Assembly: GCA_964580055.1 (NCBI GenBank)
Contig: CAZOJI010000003.1
Span: 1 to 64,000, forward strand
DNA length: 64,000 bases
Direction: 5' to 3'
Origin: JBDGYW01 sp964580055
GTDB lineage: Bacteria > Gemmatimonadota > Gemmatimonadetes > Gemmatimonadales > GWC2-71-9
Shown here: piece after piece, positions 1 through 8,531 of the stretch
Position numbering within the stretch: the stretch's first letter is position 1
How the letters are laid out: every line of letters starts with the position of its first letter
The notes under the pieces: model-generated
What the model saw: only the letters and a program-made list of their open reading frames with translations
Told to the model about the DNA's origin: nothing
Databases searched by the model: none
Made by a program: the position numbers and the translations under genes

Positions 1-164
1 ACTTCTATGTGTCAGAAAAACAATGAGTTAGAGGACTGCCACCCGATCCGGACACAGCCATCGCATGACCAGCCGGAATTACGTGCCCAGTGGAGTCGAA
101 GCGGTGCCGGCACCCCGGCATTCGAACCCTGGCAGACCCCCGTCCTCAAGAGCTACCTTAGGCC
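1..164. other. Left edge, no supported gene
   Basis: No convincing coding sequence is seen here. The open frames that cross this stretch run on out of frame into the downstream ATP-pyrophosphatase gene and look like shadows. A T-loop-like string occurs on the minus strand near 119-128, but it cannot be folded into a tRNA (see rejected items). The stretch probably holds the 5' leader of the gene that begins at 165. Confidence 0.5.
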
Positions 165-839
165 ATGTCTTACGCGCTTGTCAGCGGCGGGGGAAAGAAC
201 TCCATACTGGCCCTCGACCGCGCTCGTCGGGAGGATCTCGACGTCGGGTACTTCGTATCCGTTTATACAGGTGTCGCCGATCGAGTTCGGTTCCATGGGA
301 CCTGCAAGGAACTAGTGGAACAGCAGGCTCTGCTTTTGGGACTCGAGCCAATCGCTGTCCATACAGCCGCTACGGGCCTGGAGGCGGCGTTTCTAAAATC
401 AATGATGAAGCTGGCGAAGCTCGGAGTTCGTGGCGTAATCTTCGGCGACATCGGCGCGGTGAGCGTGCGCAATTGGTATGCGGAACGGGTAGTAGAGGCG
501 GGCCTGGAACACGTCACACCAAATTGGGGGGATCCCTCTATCGAGATCGCGTGGGAGGTGGTCGAGAGGGGGTACCAAGCACTCGTGGTGAGCGTAGATC
601 GAGCCCAACGGGCAGTGAGGTTCCTTGGTCGGGAATTCGACGCAGAACTGGTAACGGAAATCGGGTGCACCGAAGGCATCGACCCCAGCGGTGAGCGGGG
701 AGAGTATCACACTTTCGTGTTCGATGGACCGGCGTTCGAGAGGCCGGTCGAGTTCTCGGTGGTAGGCCAGTTCGAGCTGGAGAAGCACAGATTGGTTGAC
801 ATGCAACCGCAACCGAGCGGCAGCCACCTGAGCTACTGA
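165..839 (+). CDS. Dph6/DUF71-like ATP pyrophosphatase
   Basis: This 224-residue protein belongs to the PP-loop ATP pyrophosphatase superfamily, of the type that includes diphthine-ammonia ligase. The N-terminal nucleotide loop reads SGGGKNS at residues 7-13. The family-specific DPSGERGEYHTF segment lies at 173-184 and closely matches the Dph6 signature. Archaeal and eukaryotic Dph6 amidates diphthine on EF2. Bacteria lack diphthamide, so the substrate here is unknown and is more likely another carboxylate-to-amide reaction. The PP-loop differs from the usual SGGKDS: it has an extra Gly and Asn in place of Asp. It precedes the ABC importer by 67 bp on the same strand, with no evident functional link. 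Family is fairly certain; function is not. Confidence 0.85.
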   Translation: MSYALVSGGGKNSILALDRARREDLDVGYFVSVYTGVADRVRFHGTCKELVEQQALLLGLEPIAVHTAATGLEAAFLKSMMKLAKLGVRGVIFGDIGAVSVRNWYAERVVEAGLEHVTPNWGDPSIEIAWEVVERGYQALVVSVDRAQRAVRFLGREFDAELVTEIGCTEGIDPSGERGEYHTFVFDGPAFERPVEFSVVGQFELEKHRLVDMQPQPSGSHLSY

Positions 840-906
840 GGAGTTCTTTCCGTCCTTGAAGATGCTGTTTCCGAAGCGGGAATCGGAACCCGGCCAGGGA
901 TCTCCG

Positions 907-2010
907 ATGGCTGAAATTGCGCTCAAGCCACTAGGTGTTCGGCTTCGGAAATTGAAGAAATGGTACGGCGAAGTACCCGCAGTTCAGGCCCTCGACCTGG
1001 AAATCGGAGCTGGCGAGTTCGCTGTGCTCTTGGGTCCCTCGGGTTGCGGCAAGACCACCGTTTTGCGCACGATCGCCGGCCTCGAAGAACCCACGTCGGG
1101 CGAGGTAGTGATCGGCGATCGCGTGGTGAACGATATCGAGCCGGCCGACCGCGACGTAGCGATGGTATTTCAAAACTACGCACTCTATCCTCACATGACT
1201 GTGAGCAGAAACCTCGGATTCGGCTTGAGAATGCGAAAGACCCCGAGAGCGGAAGTCGAAAGGCGGGTCATGGCGGCCGCTACCACGCTCGGCCTGGAAA
1301 CGCTCCTCGACAGAAGACCGGGGCAACTCTCCGGCGGCCAGCGACAACGTGTGGCCCTTGGCAGAGCCCTGGTACGCGAACCGAGCGTGTTTCTGTTCGA
1401 CGAGCCTCTATCGAACCTCGATGCCCGTTTACGTCTGGAAATGCGATCGGAGATTGCTGAGCTGCACAAGAGGCTCGGAACAACCATGGTGTTCGTAACG
1501 CACGATCAGGTCGAGGCGATGACACTTGGCGAGCGAATCGCGATCCTCAGAGACGGGATGTTGATGCAGTACACCGACCCATTGGAGGTCTACAGGCGGC
1601 CAGCCAACCTGTTCGTGGCGACCTTCATAGGCAGTCCTCCCATCAACACCATGGAAGGTCAGCTTTCGTCTGAGGATGGCCGTTCCCGTTTCCGTGGACC
1701 GGGGTTGGAGATCCCCACCGGCCGGTACGCACATGCGGGGCCCGTGACGTTGGCGGTACGGCCGGAGTCGCTGCTGCTCAACACAGATCTTGGAGGCGAT
1801 TTCACGTGCACGGTCCTCAGGATCGAGCCCCTCGGAAACGAGGTGTTGGTTCACCTTGACGGCCCCGGCGAGCGTTGCTGGATATCTCGCATAGGACCGG
1901 AGCAACGAGTTTCAGTCGGTGACCCTGTCGAGGTGTGGATCGACCATGCCCATATTCACCTGTTCGCTGGCGAAGAACACACCCGGCTGCTTGAAGCCGA
2001 AGAGGGGTGA
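907..2010 (+). CDS. Carbohydrate ABC transporter ATPase, MalK/UgpC type
   Basis: This is the ATP-hydrolysing subunit of a sugar importer (CUT1 class). All motifs are present: Walker A GPSGCGKTT (43-51), Q-loop Gln near 89, signature LSGGQ (141-145), Walker B VFLFDEP (161-167) and the switch His near 199. A C-terminal regulatory TOBE region follows from about 235 to 367. I place the start at the ATG at 907 because an AGGGA ribosome site lies just upstream and MalK proteins begin close to this point. An in-frame ATG at 856 would add 17 residues that look non-native. The binding protein and both permeases follow directly. One such ATPase can serve several importers, so exclusive use here is inferred. 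Confidence 0.93.
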   Translation: MAEIALKPLGVRLRKLKKWYGEVPAVQALDLEIGAGEFAVLLGPSGCGKTTVLRTIAGLEEPTSGEVVIGDRVVNDIEPADRDVAMVFQNYALYPHMTVSRNLGFGLRMRKTPRAEVERRVMAAATTLGLETLLDRRPGQLSGGQRQRVALGRALVREPSVFLFDEPLSNLDARLRLEMRSEIAELHKRLGTTMVFVTHDQVEAMTLGERIAILRDGMLMQYTDPLEVYRRPANLFVATFIGSPPINTMEGQLSSEDGRSRFRGPGLEIPTGRYAHAGPVTLAVRPESLLLNTDLGGDFTCTVLRIEPLGNEVLVHLDGPGERCWISRIGPEQRVSVGDPVEVWIDHAHIHLFAGEEHTRLLEAEEG

Positions 2011-2023
2011 TCCCTGTGGGGCG

Positions 2024-3361
2024 ATGCGGAGCCGACATCGATCAATGACCGTTCGTCCGATTCACCCGCAATCGCAGTGTCAAAACCGATTCCGCTGCAT
2101 CCCACTGCTCGGACTGCTGTCAACATCCGCATGTGCGGTCGAACGGCAGGATACCGAGGAGATTACACTGCGGGCGCTCAATTGGGCTGCCGATCTGGAG
2201 GTCATGGCGGAGCAGCAGATCGCCGATCGGTTTGCCAGTCGTCATCCCGGGGTGACCGTGATCGTCGAGTCGATAGTCAGCAACTACGGAGAAAAGCTCA
2301 CAACCGCGATCGCATCCGGTACTCCACCAGACGTCTTCCTGCTGGATTCTCCGGACATCCCGGCCTTTGTTGAACGCGGGTTGGTTCTGGACTTGCGCCC
2401 CTACGCGGCTCGCGTGGGGTACGCCGCCGACCGTGTATTCCCGCAGGTCCTCGAAGTGTTTGAGCGAGACAGGCGCCTGTTTGCGTTCCCGAAAGGCTTC
2501 ACTCCGATGGTGCTCTTCTACAATGGCGCCCTCTTCGCAGAACTTGGCGTGCCGGAGCCCCCCGGGGACCGCTGGACCTGGAGCCAGTTTATTGAAACGG
2601 CCCGAGCCGTCACCAGAGATGTCGACAATGACGGCGCAAACGACATCTATGCGATCGATTTCCCGAGGCGCTTGTTCGAGTGGATCCCGTGGGTGTGGTC
2701 CGCCGGTGGGGACATCCTGGATCCGCGCGGGCAAAGAACTGTAGGGTATCTCGACTCCGAAGAAACGGTCCGCACGTTCGAGTTTCTCACGTCTTGGGTA
2801 ACGGAGTGGAAGATGGCTCCTGTCCGTTTCTTGCGCGGCGGCGATCCGATGCGTGTAGGCAGGTTCTACCTCGGTCACCAGGCGATGCTTCATTCTGGCC
2901 ATTGGCTATTGCCGCGTCTGCTCCACTACGCGGAGAGAGGTGACATAAGCGTAGGAGTTGCACCGATACCTCATCGAACCGGGTGCGAGCCGCAGAATGT
3001 GCTCTACGCGTCTGGATGGGCGGTTCCCGCAAACGTGAGACACAAGCGACTGGCAGTAGAGTTGGCTGCCTTCCTCGCCGGCGAAGAAGCGCAGCGACTT
3101 CGTGCTGAAGCGCGGCTGGAGATCCCTGCCTTCAGGACAGTCGCAATTGAATTGGCGGCCAGCGACACTCTGGGTCTGGAGCAAGCCTTCCTGCGTCAGG
3201 TAGCGGTGAGCAGAGCTACCTGGGGAGCCTACGTGTTGGACTTCCACGAGATCGAGGAACTGTCATTCGACATTATGGACAGGCACCTTCTCCAGGGGGA
3301 TGATCTGGAAGTCGCGGCTGCCGAGGTTGCTCGCGAGATCGATCTCGTGAGAACACGATGA
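2024..3361 (+). CDS. ABC sugar-binding lipoprotein, family 1
   Basis: This is the extracellular solute-binding protein of the importer, about 445 residues. A short signal sequence ends in a lipobox-like LSTSAC with Cys near residue 37, so it is probably a lipid-anchored periplasmic protein. The mature part has the family-1 fold signature: an N-terminal beta strand, the DVFLLDSPDIPAFVERG region, and a Trp-rich ligand cleft (RWTW, EWIPWVWSAGG). The start at 2024 follows a GAGGGGTGA element; the ATG at 2045 is an alternative. The open frame reaches back to 1919, but that part would overlap the ATPase gene and carries no signal peptide. It overlaps the next permease by 4 bp (ATGA). Ligand is unknown; an oligosaccharide or glycoside is likely given the hydrolases downstream. 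Confidence 0.9.
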   Translation: MRSRHRSMTVRPIHPQSQCQNRFRCIPLLGLLSTSACAVERQDTEEITLRALNWAADLEVMAEQQIADRFASRHPGVTVIVESIVSNYGEKLTTAIASGTPPDVFLLDSPDIPAFVERGLVLDLRPYAARVGYAADRVFPQVLEVFERDRRLFAFPKGFTPMVLFYNGALFAELGVPEPPGDRWTWSQFIETARAVTRDVDNDGANDIYAIDFPRRLFEWIPWVWSAGGDILDPRGQRTVGYLDSEETVRTFEFLTSWVTEWKMAPVRFLRGGDPMRVGRFYLGHQAMLHSGHWLLPRLLHYAERGDISVGVAPIPHRTGCEPQNVLYASGWAVPANVRHKRLAVELAAFLAGEEAQRLRAEARLEIPAFRTVAIELAASDTLGLEQAFLRQVAVSRATWGAYVLDFHEIEELSFDIMDRHLLQGDDLEVAAAEVAREIDLVRTR

Positions 3362-5157
3362 CAACGGCCGGTCGCCGCCGGTTGGTGCTGGGGATAGCTG
3401 CGTTCGCATCTCTGGCGGCAGCGCTCATCGGCGGACTCGCAGTGACTCGAGCCTCCGTCGCGCGCGCTCACAGGAAGCTGCTGGCAGAAGAGACCGCTAT
3501 GGCCGTGGAGCTGCTGCGCGGCACTTCGGAGCAAGAATCACTGAACCGGCTGTACGGAAGCCGCTGGTGGTTCTCCACCGAGACGACTCCTTTGCTGGAT
3601 GAGCCCGTTGTGCGACGTTCGGGACAAAGTGCCGTTGGGATGGCAACAGTATACGACGCCGACTCTTGGTACGAGTTGGGCACACTGCATCTGGCCGCCC
3701 CGGCCGGCAGGAGCGACTCTCTTCCGGCGACGGCGCTGGCGTTAGGTGCACTGACGTTGGTGGGGCTTGCTTGGTTGTGTTGGGCGGTGGTGCGTTCGCC
3801 CGCGCCACCGAGTTTTCGGCGTCTCTTGTTTCCAACGCTCGCAGTTGCGCTGGCGGCAGTCCCACTTGGCAGGACGGTCGCATGGGCATCCGCCAATCTC
3901 GAACGCGCGAGCGATGCGCGGGCTGAAAACGCGGTTCGGACGCTGGGCTTGATACCGAACCTGGATTCGCTGGCTACAATCCCCGGCGGTATCGCGAGAG
4001 TGACCGGGGGCGATTACCTGCTGAGAGGCCCTGACGGAACCGTCGAATTCTCCTCACTGTCGGCGGCGGCAACCCGCAGCCTGTCCGACGCGTCCGTTCA
4101 AGGTGTGGATCGTGTGATCGCGGCTAGCGTAGAGTATGTCGTCACCGACGTGCAAGGCGTTCGTCTCGCGATGCTGCCGTACGACCACACCGACAGTCCC
4201 GTGCCGAATGTGGTGGTGCAAGTCATCATAGGCACGCTGCTGGCTGCGCTGGCCGTCGTGCTCGCCGGTTTCATCGACAGACCTCGCGTGTTCCATCAGA
4301 ACCTGGTCGCCTGGTCGTTTCTCGCGCCGGCGTCCGTGCACCTGGCGATCTTCACCCTGGGGCCGCTTGCCATAGCGGCTTGGCTATCCCTGCATCGATG
4401 GAGCCTGATCGACGTGGCCAAACCCTTTGTGGGGGTCGCGAACTACGCCAGACTACTCAATGACGGAGCTTTCTGGAACGCGATCAAGAACACAGCAGTT
4501 TTCACTGCCCACGTGCCCGTTTCCATGGCGATCGCTCTTGCACTCGCGCTCGTCGTCCAGCGCAAGATGCGCGGCATAGTGCTTCTGAGAGCTGTCTTGT
4601 TCCTGCCCACTATCACGAGCCTCGTGGCAATCGCCATGGTCTGGCAGTGGATGCTGCATGAAGAATACGGCTTGTTCAACTGGCTGCTTTCCAAGCTGGC
4701 TGTAGGACCAGTACCGTGGCTGTCCTCACCTTCCACCGCACTATTCTCGATCATGGTAATGGCAACGTGGATGGTCGTAGGGTATCAGATGATTCTCTTT
4801 CAAGCCGGATTGGCCGCGATACCGGGGGACCTCTACGATGCCGCGCGCATCGACGGAGCCAATTGGTGGAAGCGCTTCTTGCACGTAACTCTACCTGGTC
4901 TCAGGCACACGCTCTTCTTTGTACTGGTGACTTCTGTGATCGGGTCGTTCCAGGTCTTCGGCGCCGTCTACGTCATGACCGAAGGTGGCCCCCTGCACTC
5001 CACCGATGTTGCCGTCTTCCACATTTACCAGGAAGCGTGGGAGTACCTTCGATTCGGGGACGCGGCAGCGCAGAGTTGGGTCCTGTTCGCTATCATCTTC
5101 GCGGCGACATGGCTGCAGTTCCGAACACTCGAGCGCAGGGTGGAGAGCGAACAATGA
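3358..5157 (+). CDS. ABC sugar permease, MalF type, with N-terminal sensor-like extension
   Basis: The C-terminal part (about 310-599) is a MalF/UgpA-type permease with six predicted helices and the EAA loop DAARIDGANWWKRFLHVTLPG near 493-513, which docks on the ATPase. The first 300 residues are unusual for this family. A transmembrane segment at about 10-30 is followed by a soluble stretch of about 90 residues, two more helices (about 123-144 and 153-174), a second soluble stretch of about 100 residues, and a helix at about 285-305. That layout resembles the extracytoplasmic half of sensor kinases rather than the short P2-like domain of MalF. Starts at an ATGA overlap with the binding protein and ends in another with the second permease. 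Confidence 0.9.
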   Translation: MTTAGRRRLVLGIAAFASLAAALIGGLAVTRASVARAHRKLLAEETAMAVELLRGTSEQESLNRLYGSRWWFSTETTPLLDEPVVRRSGQSAVGMATVYDADSWYELGTLHLAAPAGRSDSLPATALALGALTLVGLAWLCWAVVRSPAPPSFRRLLFPTLAVALAAVPLGRTVAWASANLERASDARAENAVRTLGLIPNLDSLATIPGGIARVTGGDYLLRGPDGTVEFSSLSAAATRSLSDASVQGVDRVIAASVEYVVTDVQGVRLAMLPYDHTDSPVPNVVVQVIIGTLLAALAVVLAGFIDRPRVFHQNLVAWSFLAPASVHLAIFTLGPLAIAAWLSLHRWSLIDVAKPFVGVANYARLLNDGAFWNAIKNTAVFTAHVPVSMAIALALALVVQRKMRGIVLLRAVLFLPTITSLVAIAMVWQWMLHEEYGLFNWLLSKLAVGPVPWLSSPSTALFSIMVMATWMVVGYQMILFQAGLAAIPGDLYDAARIDGANWWKRFLHVTLPGLRHTLFFVLVTSVIGSFQVFGAVYVMTEGGPLHSTDVAVFHIYQEAWEYLRFGDAAAQSWVLFAIIFAATWLQFRTLERRVESEQ

Positions 5158-5990
5158 GTACGACCGCGAGTCGTCGGTTTCGCGCATCCGACTTCGCGGT
5201 ATGGGGAGTGGCTGCGCTCTTGGCGGCCACCATGATCACGCCGTTCCTCTGGATGCTATCCACGAGCCTGATGGATGAGTTGGAGGTGTTCCATTTTCCG
5301 CCCCGATTGATTCCAGAAGATCCCCGGTGGGAAAACTACGCGAACGCGTTGAACGCAAGACCGTTCGGCCGCTACTTCTTCAACTCGTTCCTGTTCGCGA
5401 TATCTGTTGTCTTAGGCCAGCTCTTCACGGCCGCCACTGCCGGATACGCATTTGCAAAGTTTCAGTTCCAGGGTCGTGACAAGCTGTTCCTGGTCTTCCT
5501 CTCCACCATGATGGTCCCCGCTGTGGTGGTGATGATCCCCCGGTTCCTTCTCATAGATGCGCTCGGCTGGATCGACACCTATGCCGGCCTGATCAGCACC
5601 GAGCTCGTATCGGTGTGGGGAATCTTTCTCATGAGGCAGTACTTCCGCTCCGTTCCAAAGGAACTGGAAGACGCCGCGCGCATAGACGGTGCAGGCCCCT
5701 GGAGAGTGTTTTGGACGATTTCGCTACCGCTGGCGAGGCCTGCACTCGCCACGCTCGGTCTATTTGCTTTCATCGAAGCATGGAAGAACCTGCTATGGCC
5801 CCTGGTGGTAACTCGATCCATGAGTATGAGGACGGTGGAAGTGGGAATCGCGTCCTTCCACGGAACGTTCGTAATGAACTGGCCATATCAGATGGCCGCG
5901 GCCACGACCGCGCTCGCTCCTATCCTGCTGCTGTTCGTTTTCACGCAGCGGTATTTCGTTCAGGGTATCCAGATGACCGGTTTCAAGTGA
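5154..5990 (+). CDS. ABC sugar permease, MalG type
   Basis: This is the second membrane subunit of the importer, 278 residues with six predicted helices. The EAA loop is at about 172-193 (EDAARIDGAGPWRVFWTISL). The protein ends in the typical MalG-like pattern, with RYFVQGIQMTGFK at the C-terminus. Translation begins at the ATG at 5154, which overlaps the stop of the preceding permease by 4 bp. This tight overlap favours 1:1 production of the two permeases. A longer open frame from 4716 is only an out-of-frame read through the previous gene. Confidence 0.94.
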   Translation: MSTTASRRFRASDFAVWGVAALLAATMITPFLWMLSTSLMDELEVFHFPPRLIPEDPRWENYANALNARPFGRYFFNSFLFAISVVLGQLFTAATAGYAFAKFQFQGRDKLFLVFLSTMMVPAVVVMIPRFLLIDALGWIDTYAGLISTELVSVWGIFLMRQYFRSVPKELEDAARIDGAGPWRVFWTISLPLARPALATLGLFAFIEAWKNLLWPLVVTRSMSMRTVEVGIASFHGTFVMNWPYQMAAATTALAPILLLFVFTQRYFVQGIQMTGFK

Positions 5991-6060
5991 CCGAATCATG
6001 TGCGGTTTGCGCCGGTTTTCTACCCGTTGAAGTCCGATATTCCGAAGATAGGGTCGTGTC

Positions 6061-7308
6061 GTGAACATTGTGCCTGCTGAGAGCGCCGGCAAATGGCCCG
6101 CTCTCTTGGCGATATCATTTGCGTGTTTGCTCGCAATGAGCCTCTGGTTCTCTGCAACCGCAGTGGTTCCAGTCCTTACGGAACGGTGGGGTTTGACAGA
6201 GGGATCAGCGGCATGGCTCACCATGTCGGTGCAACTCGGCTTCGTTTTAGGTGCGCTGCTGAGCGCCCTGTTCAACGTGGCAGATATCTGGGCGCCGCGC
6301 AAAGTGTTCGCCGTTGGAGCCTTCGCCGGGGCGATCTTGAATGCTCTGATCCCGGTGATCGGGGACCATTTTCTCGTTGTTTTGGGAATGCGTTTCGGTA
6401 CCGGAATGGCATTGGCAACGGTGTACCCCGTCGCAATGAAGATCATTGCTACATGGACCGATCGGGATCGAGGCCTTGCCATCGGTTTGCTGGTGGGCGC
6501 TTTGACGGTGGGAAGCGCTTCACCACATCTGGTGCGTGCACTCGGTGGCGTCAGAGACTGGCAACTGGTGCTCTTCACCGTCTCCGGTCTCGCAACGATA
6601 GGTGCGGTTCTGAGTTGGTGCGCGGGAACGTTGGGGCCGTACTCAGCACCTACTCCCAAACTCAAGTGGAGACACATGGGTCGTGCACTGGCCTCGAGAC
6701 CGCTGAGGCTGGCGAATCTCGGTTACCTGGGCCACATGTGGGAGCTGTACGCGATGTGGACTTGGATACCGGTATTTCTGACTTATTCCTTCCGAGCCTC
6801 GGGAATGAGCGCAACCGCAGGCGACAGTACGGTGGAAGCGCTAGCCTCGGCTGGCGCGTTCGCGGTGATCGCCGTGGGTGGGCTGGGTAGTCTAATCGCC
6901 GGGCGCCTTGCCGATACGTGGGGACGCACGAGAACCGCCATCCTCAGCATGGCCGTCAGTGGTAGTTGTGCCGTGGCCATTGGATTCTGCGTCGGGCTAT
7001 CGCCCGTTCTCGTCACTGGCCTGGCCTTGATCTGGGGTTTTGCCGTTGTCGCAGATTCGGCGCAATTCAGCACCAGTGTGAGCGAGTTGTCTGATCCCGA
7101 CTACCTAGGGACTCAACTGACCACTCAGACCGCCATGGGCTTCTTGCTCACCATGGTGTCGATACGGTTGGTACCGGCACTTTTGGGAGTGGTGGGTTGG
7201 GAGTGGGCCTTCATCGTTCTGGCCCCAGGTCCCGTATTCGGGATCTGGGCCATGATGAAACTGAAGAATTCCCCCGAGGCCTCACAGCTCGCAGGTGGGC
7301 GCGGGTAG
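6061..7308 (+). CDS. MFS transporter
   Basis: This major facilitator superfamily permease has 415 residues and about 12 hydrophobic helices in two halves. The SARKVFAVG-type loop after helix 2 appears here as APRKVFAVGAF, and a second copy appears after helix 8 as GRLADTWGRTRT. The N-terminal motif LWFSATAVVPVL is typical of the NarK/CynX-like part of the superfamily. Substrate cannot be told from sequence. It starts at a GTG, 70 bp after the sugar permease, and may share its transcript. selD follows after about 108 bp. Confidence 0.85.
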   Translation: MNIVPAESAGKWPALLAISFACLLAMSLWFSATAVVPVLTERWGLTEGSAAWLTMSVQLGFVLGALLSALFNVADIWAPRKVFAVGAFAGAILNALIPVIGDHFLVVLGMRFGTGMALATVYPVAMKIIATWTDRDRGLAIGLLVGALTVGSASPHLVRALGGVRDWQLVLFTVSGLATIGAVLSWCAGTLGPYSAPTPKLKWRHMGRALASRPLRLANLGYLGHMWELYAMWTWIPVFLTYSFRASGMSATAGDSTVEALASAGAFAVIAVGGLGSLIAGRLADTWGRTRTAILSMAVSGSCAVAIGFCVGLSPVLVTGLALIWGFAVVADSAQFSTSVSELSDPDYLGTQLTTQTAMGFLLTMVSIRLVPALLGVVGWEWAFIVLAPGPVFGIWAMMKLKNSPEASQLAGGRG

Positions 7309-7416
7309 GCAATCCGCGCCGGGTATTTTGCTGCGGTACAAGCGGACAAGACATCCGTGTTATCTTGGTTACGGCCAGATTCGGAATGGTGACGGGACAC
7401 GAACACCGAGATACTG

Positions 7417-8490
7417 ATGCCCGGCGAACCTCGCGATCAGAAGCCTCGCATACGGCTCACAACGCTATCACACGGCGCTGGCTGAGCATGCAAGCTCAGT
7501 AGATCTGAGTTGACGCAGGTACTGCGTCATGTTCCGCACTTTGACGATCCGCGAATTCTCGTTGACGCCGCGGCATGCGACGACGCGGCGGTATTCAAGT
7601 TGTCGGACGACCAGGCAATCGTGGTTTCCGTAGATTTCTTCGCGCCCATTGTAGACGATCCAAGGGCTTTCGGTGCCATAGCTGGCGCCAATGCCTTCAG
7701 CGACATCTACGCGATGGGAGCCACTCCACTCTTCGCCCTCAATGTCGTTGCGTGGCCCAGGGATCCCGATATGCTGGAATTGCTCGGTGAAACGCTGGAC
7801 GGCGGTGCTGACTCAGCCAAAACCGCGGGGGCGTTCGTGCTGGGCGGCCACTCGATCGACGATAAGGAACCCAAGTACGGGATGGTCACGGTTGGCATGG
7901 TGCACCCTGAACGCATCGTGAGCAACTCTGCAGCGCGACCAGGAGACATTCTCGTACTAACAAAGCCACTGGGTACGGGCATCGTCAGCACGGCCCTCAA
8001 GCGCGGTCTAATAACCGAGCAAGATATGGAATACGCGGTCGATGTCATGGCGACGTTGAATGCGGGTGCCGCCCGCGCGATGGGGGAACTCGGAGACGCC
8101 GTTCATGCCGCTACAGATGTAACCGGATTTGGGCTCCTTGGTCACCTCCGAAACATGTTGGAGGCCAGCGCCATGAGTGCAGTCATTTCCGCTCATGGCG
8201 TACCGCTCCTCGAGGGTTCCGAAAAACTAGCGGACCGCGATGCGGTGCCTGGCGGCTCGAAGGCAAACCTCGAGTATGCGAGCCAGGTGACTGTCTGGGC
8301 CGAAGATGTATCAGCGGCGAGGAGACTGCTTCTCTGTGACGCGCAAACATCCGGCGGGATGCTGATTGCTGTCGATCCTCACGAAGCTAATGGCCTGATT
8401 CGGGAGTTGGAGCGGAATGAGACTCCTGCTGCGGCGCGAATCGGGGAGGTCGTCGAAAGGCGCGAGACACTTATCGAAGTAGTCGCCTGA
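7417..8490 (+). CDS. selD: Selenide, water dikinase (selenophosphate synthetase), itself a selenoprotein
   Basis: SelD makes monoselenophosphate from selenide and ATP for selenocysteine and selenouridine synthesis. The frame opens at the ATG at 7417 (an in-frame stop lies at 7390-7392) and reads MPGEPRDQKPRIRLTTLSHGAG, then TGA at 7483-7485, then ACKLSRSELTQVLRHVP. This is the conserved SelD N-terminus, in which the catalytic residue is Cys or selenocysteine followed by a conserved Lys; here Sec is residue 23 and Lys residue 26. Downstream, the ATP and Mg-binding segments are intact (DDAAVF, VSVDFFAPIVDDP, AIAGANAFSDIYAMGATP), as is the C-terminal AIRS half (ATDVTGFGLLGH, DAQTSGGML). Length with Sec is 357 residues, normal for the family. 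A standard gene call would start at the TTG at 7510 and lose the active site. Confidence 0.93.
7483..7485 (+). other. In-frame UGA selenocysteine codon of selD
   Basis: This TGA lies exactly where SelD proteins carry their catalytic Cys or Sec, between SHGAG and ACK. The reading frame continues unbroken on both sides with family-specific sequence: RLTTLSHGAG before and ACKLSRSEL after. A true stop would remove the conserved N-terminal active-site segment. Confidence 0.92.
7486..7517 (+). promoter_or_regulatory. SECIS-like hairpin after the selD UGA
   Basis: A stem of seven pairs (7493-7499 AGCTCAG with 7505-7511 CTGAGTT, one of them G-U) closes the loop TAGAT at 7500-7504. Beyond an internal loop, TGC at 7489-7491 can pair with GCA at 7515-7517. 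The apical loop begins about 17 nt from the first base of the UGA. That matches where SelB-bound bacterial SECIS loops sit. Opening the top G-C pair puts a G at the start of the loop, as many bacterial SECIS loops have. The position is seen in sequence; function is inferred. Confidence 0.7.
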
Positions 8491-8531
8491 TACCGCGAGC
8501 TGCAAGATCAACTCGGAACCGGAATGGTGCA

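Noticed and set aside
110..140. T-loop-like GGTTCGAAT on the minus strand, as in a tRNA 3' half
   Set aside because: The flanking bases do not form a five-pair T-stem with the required closing G-C pair, and no anticodon arm or acceptor stem could be placed around it.
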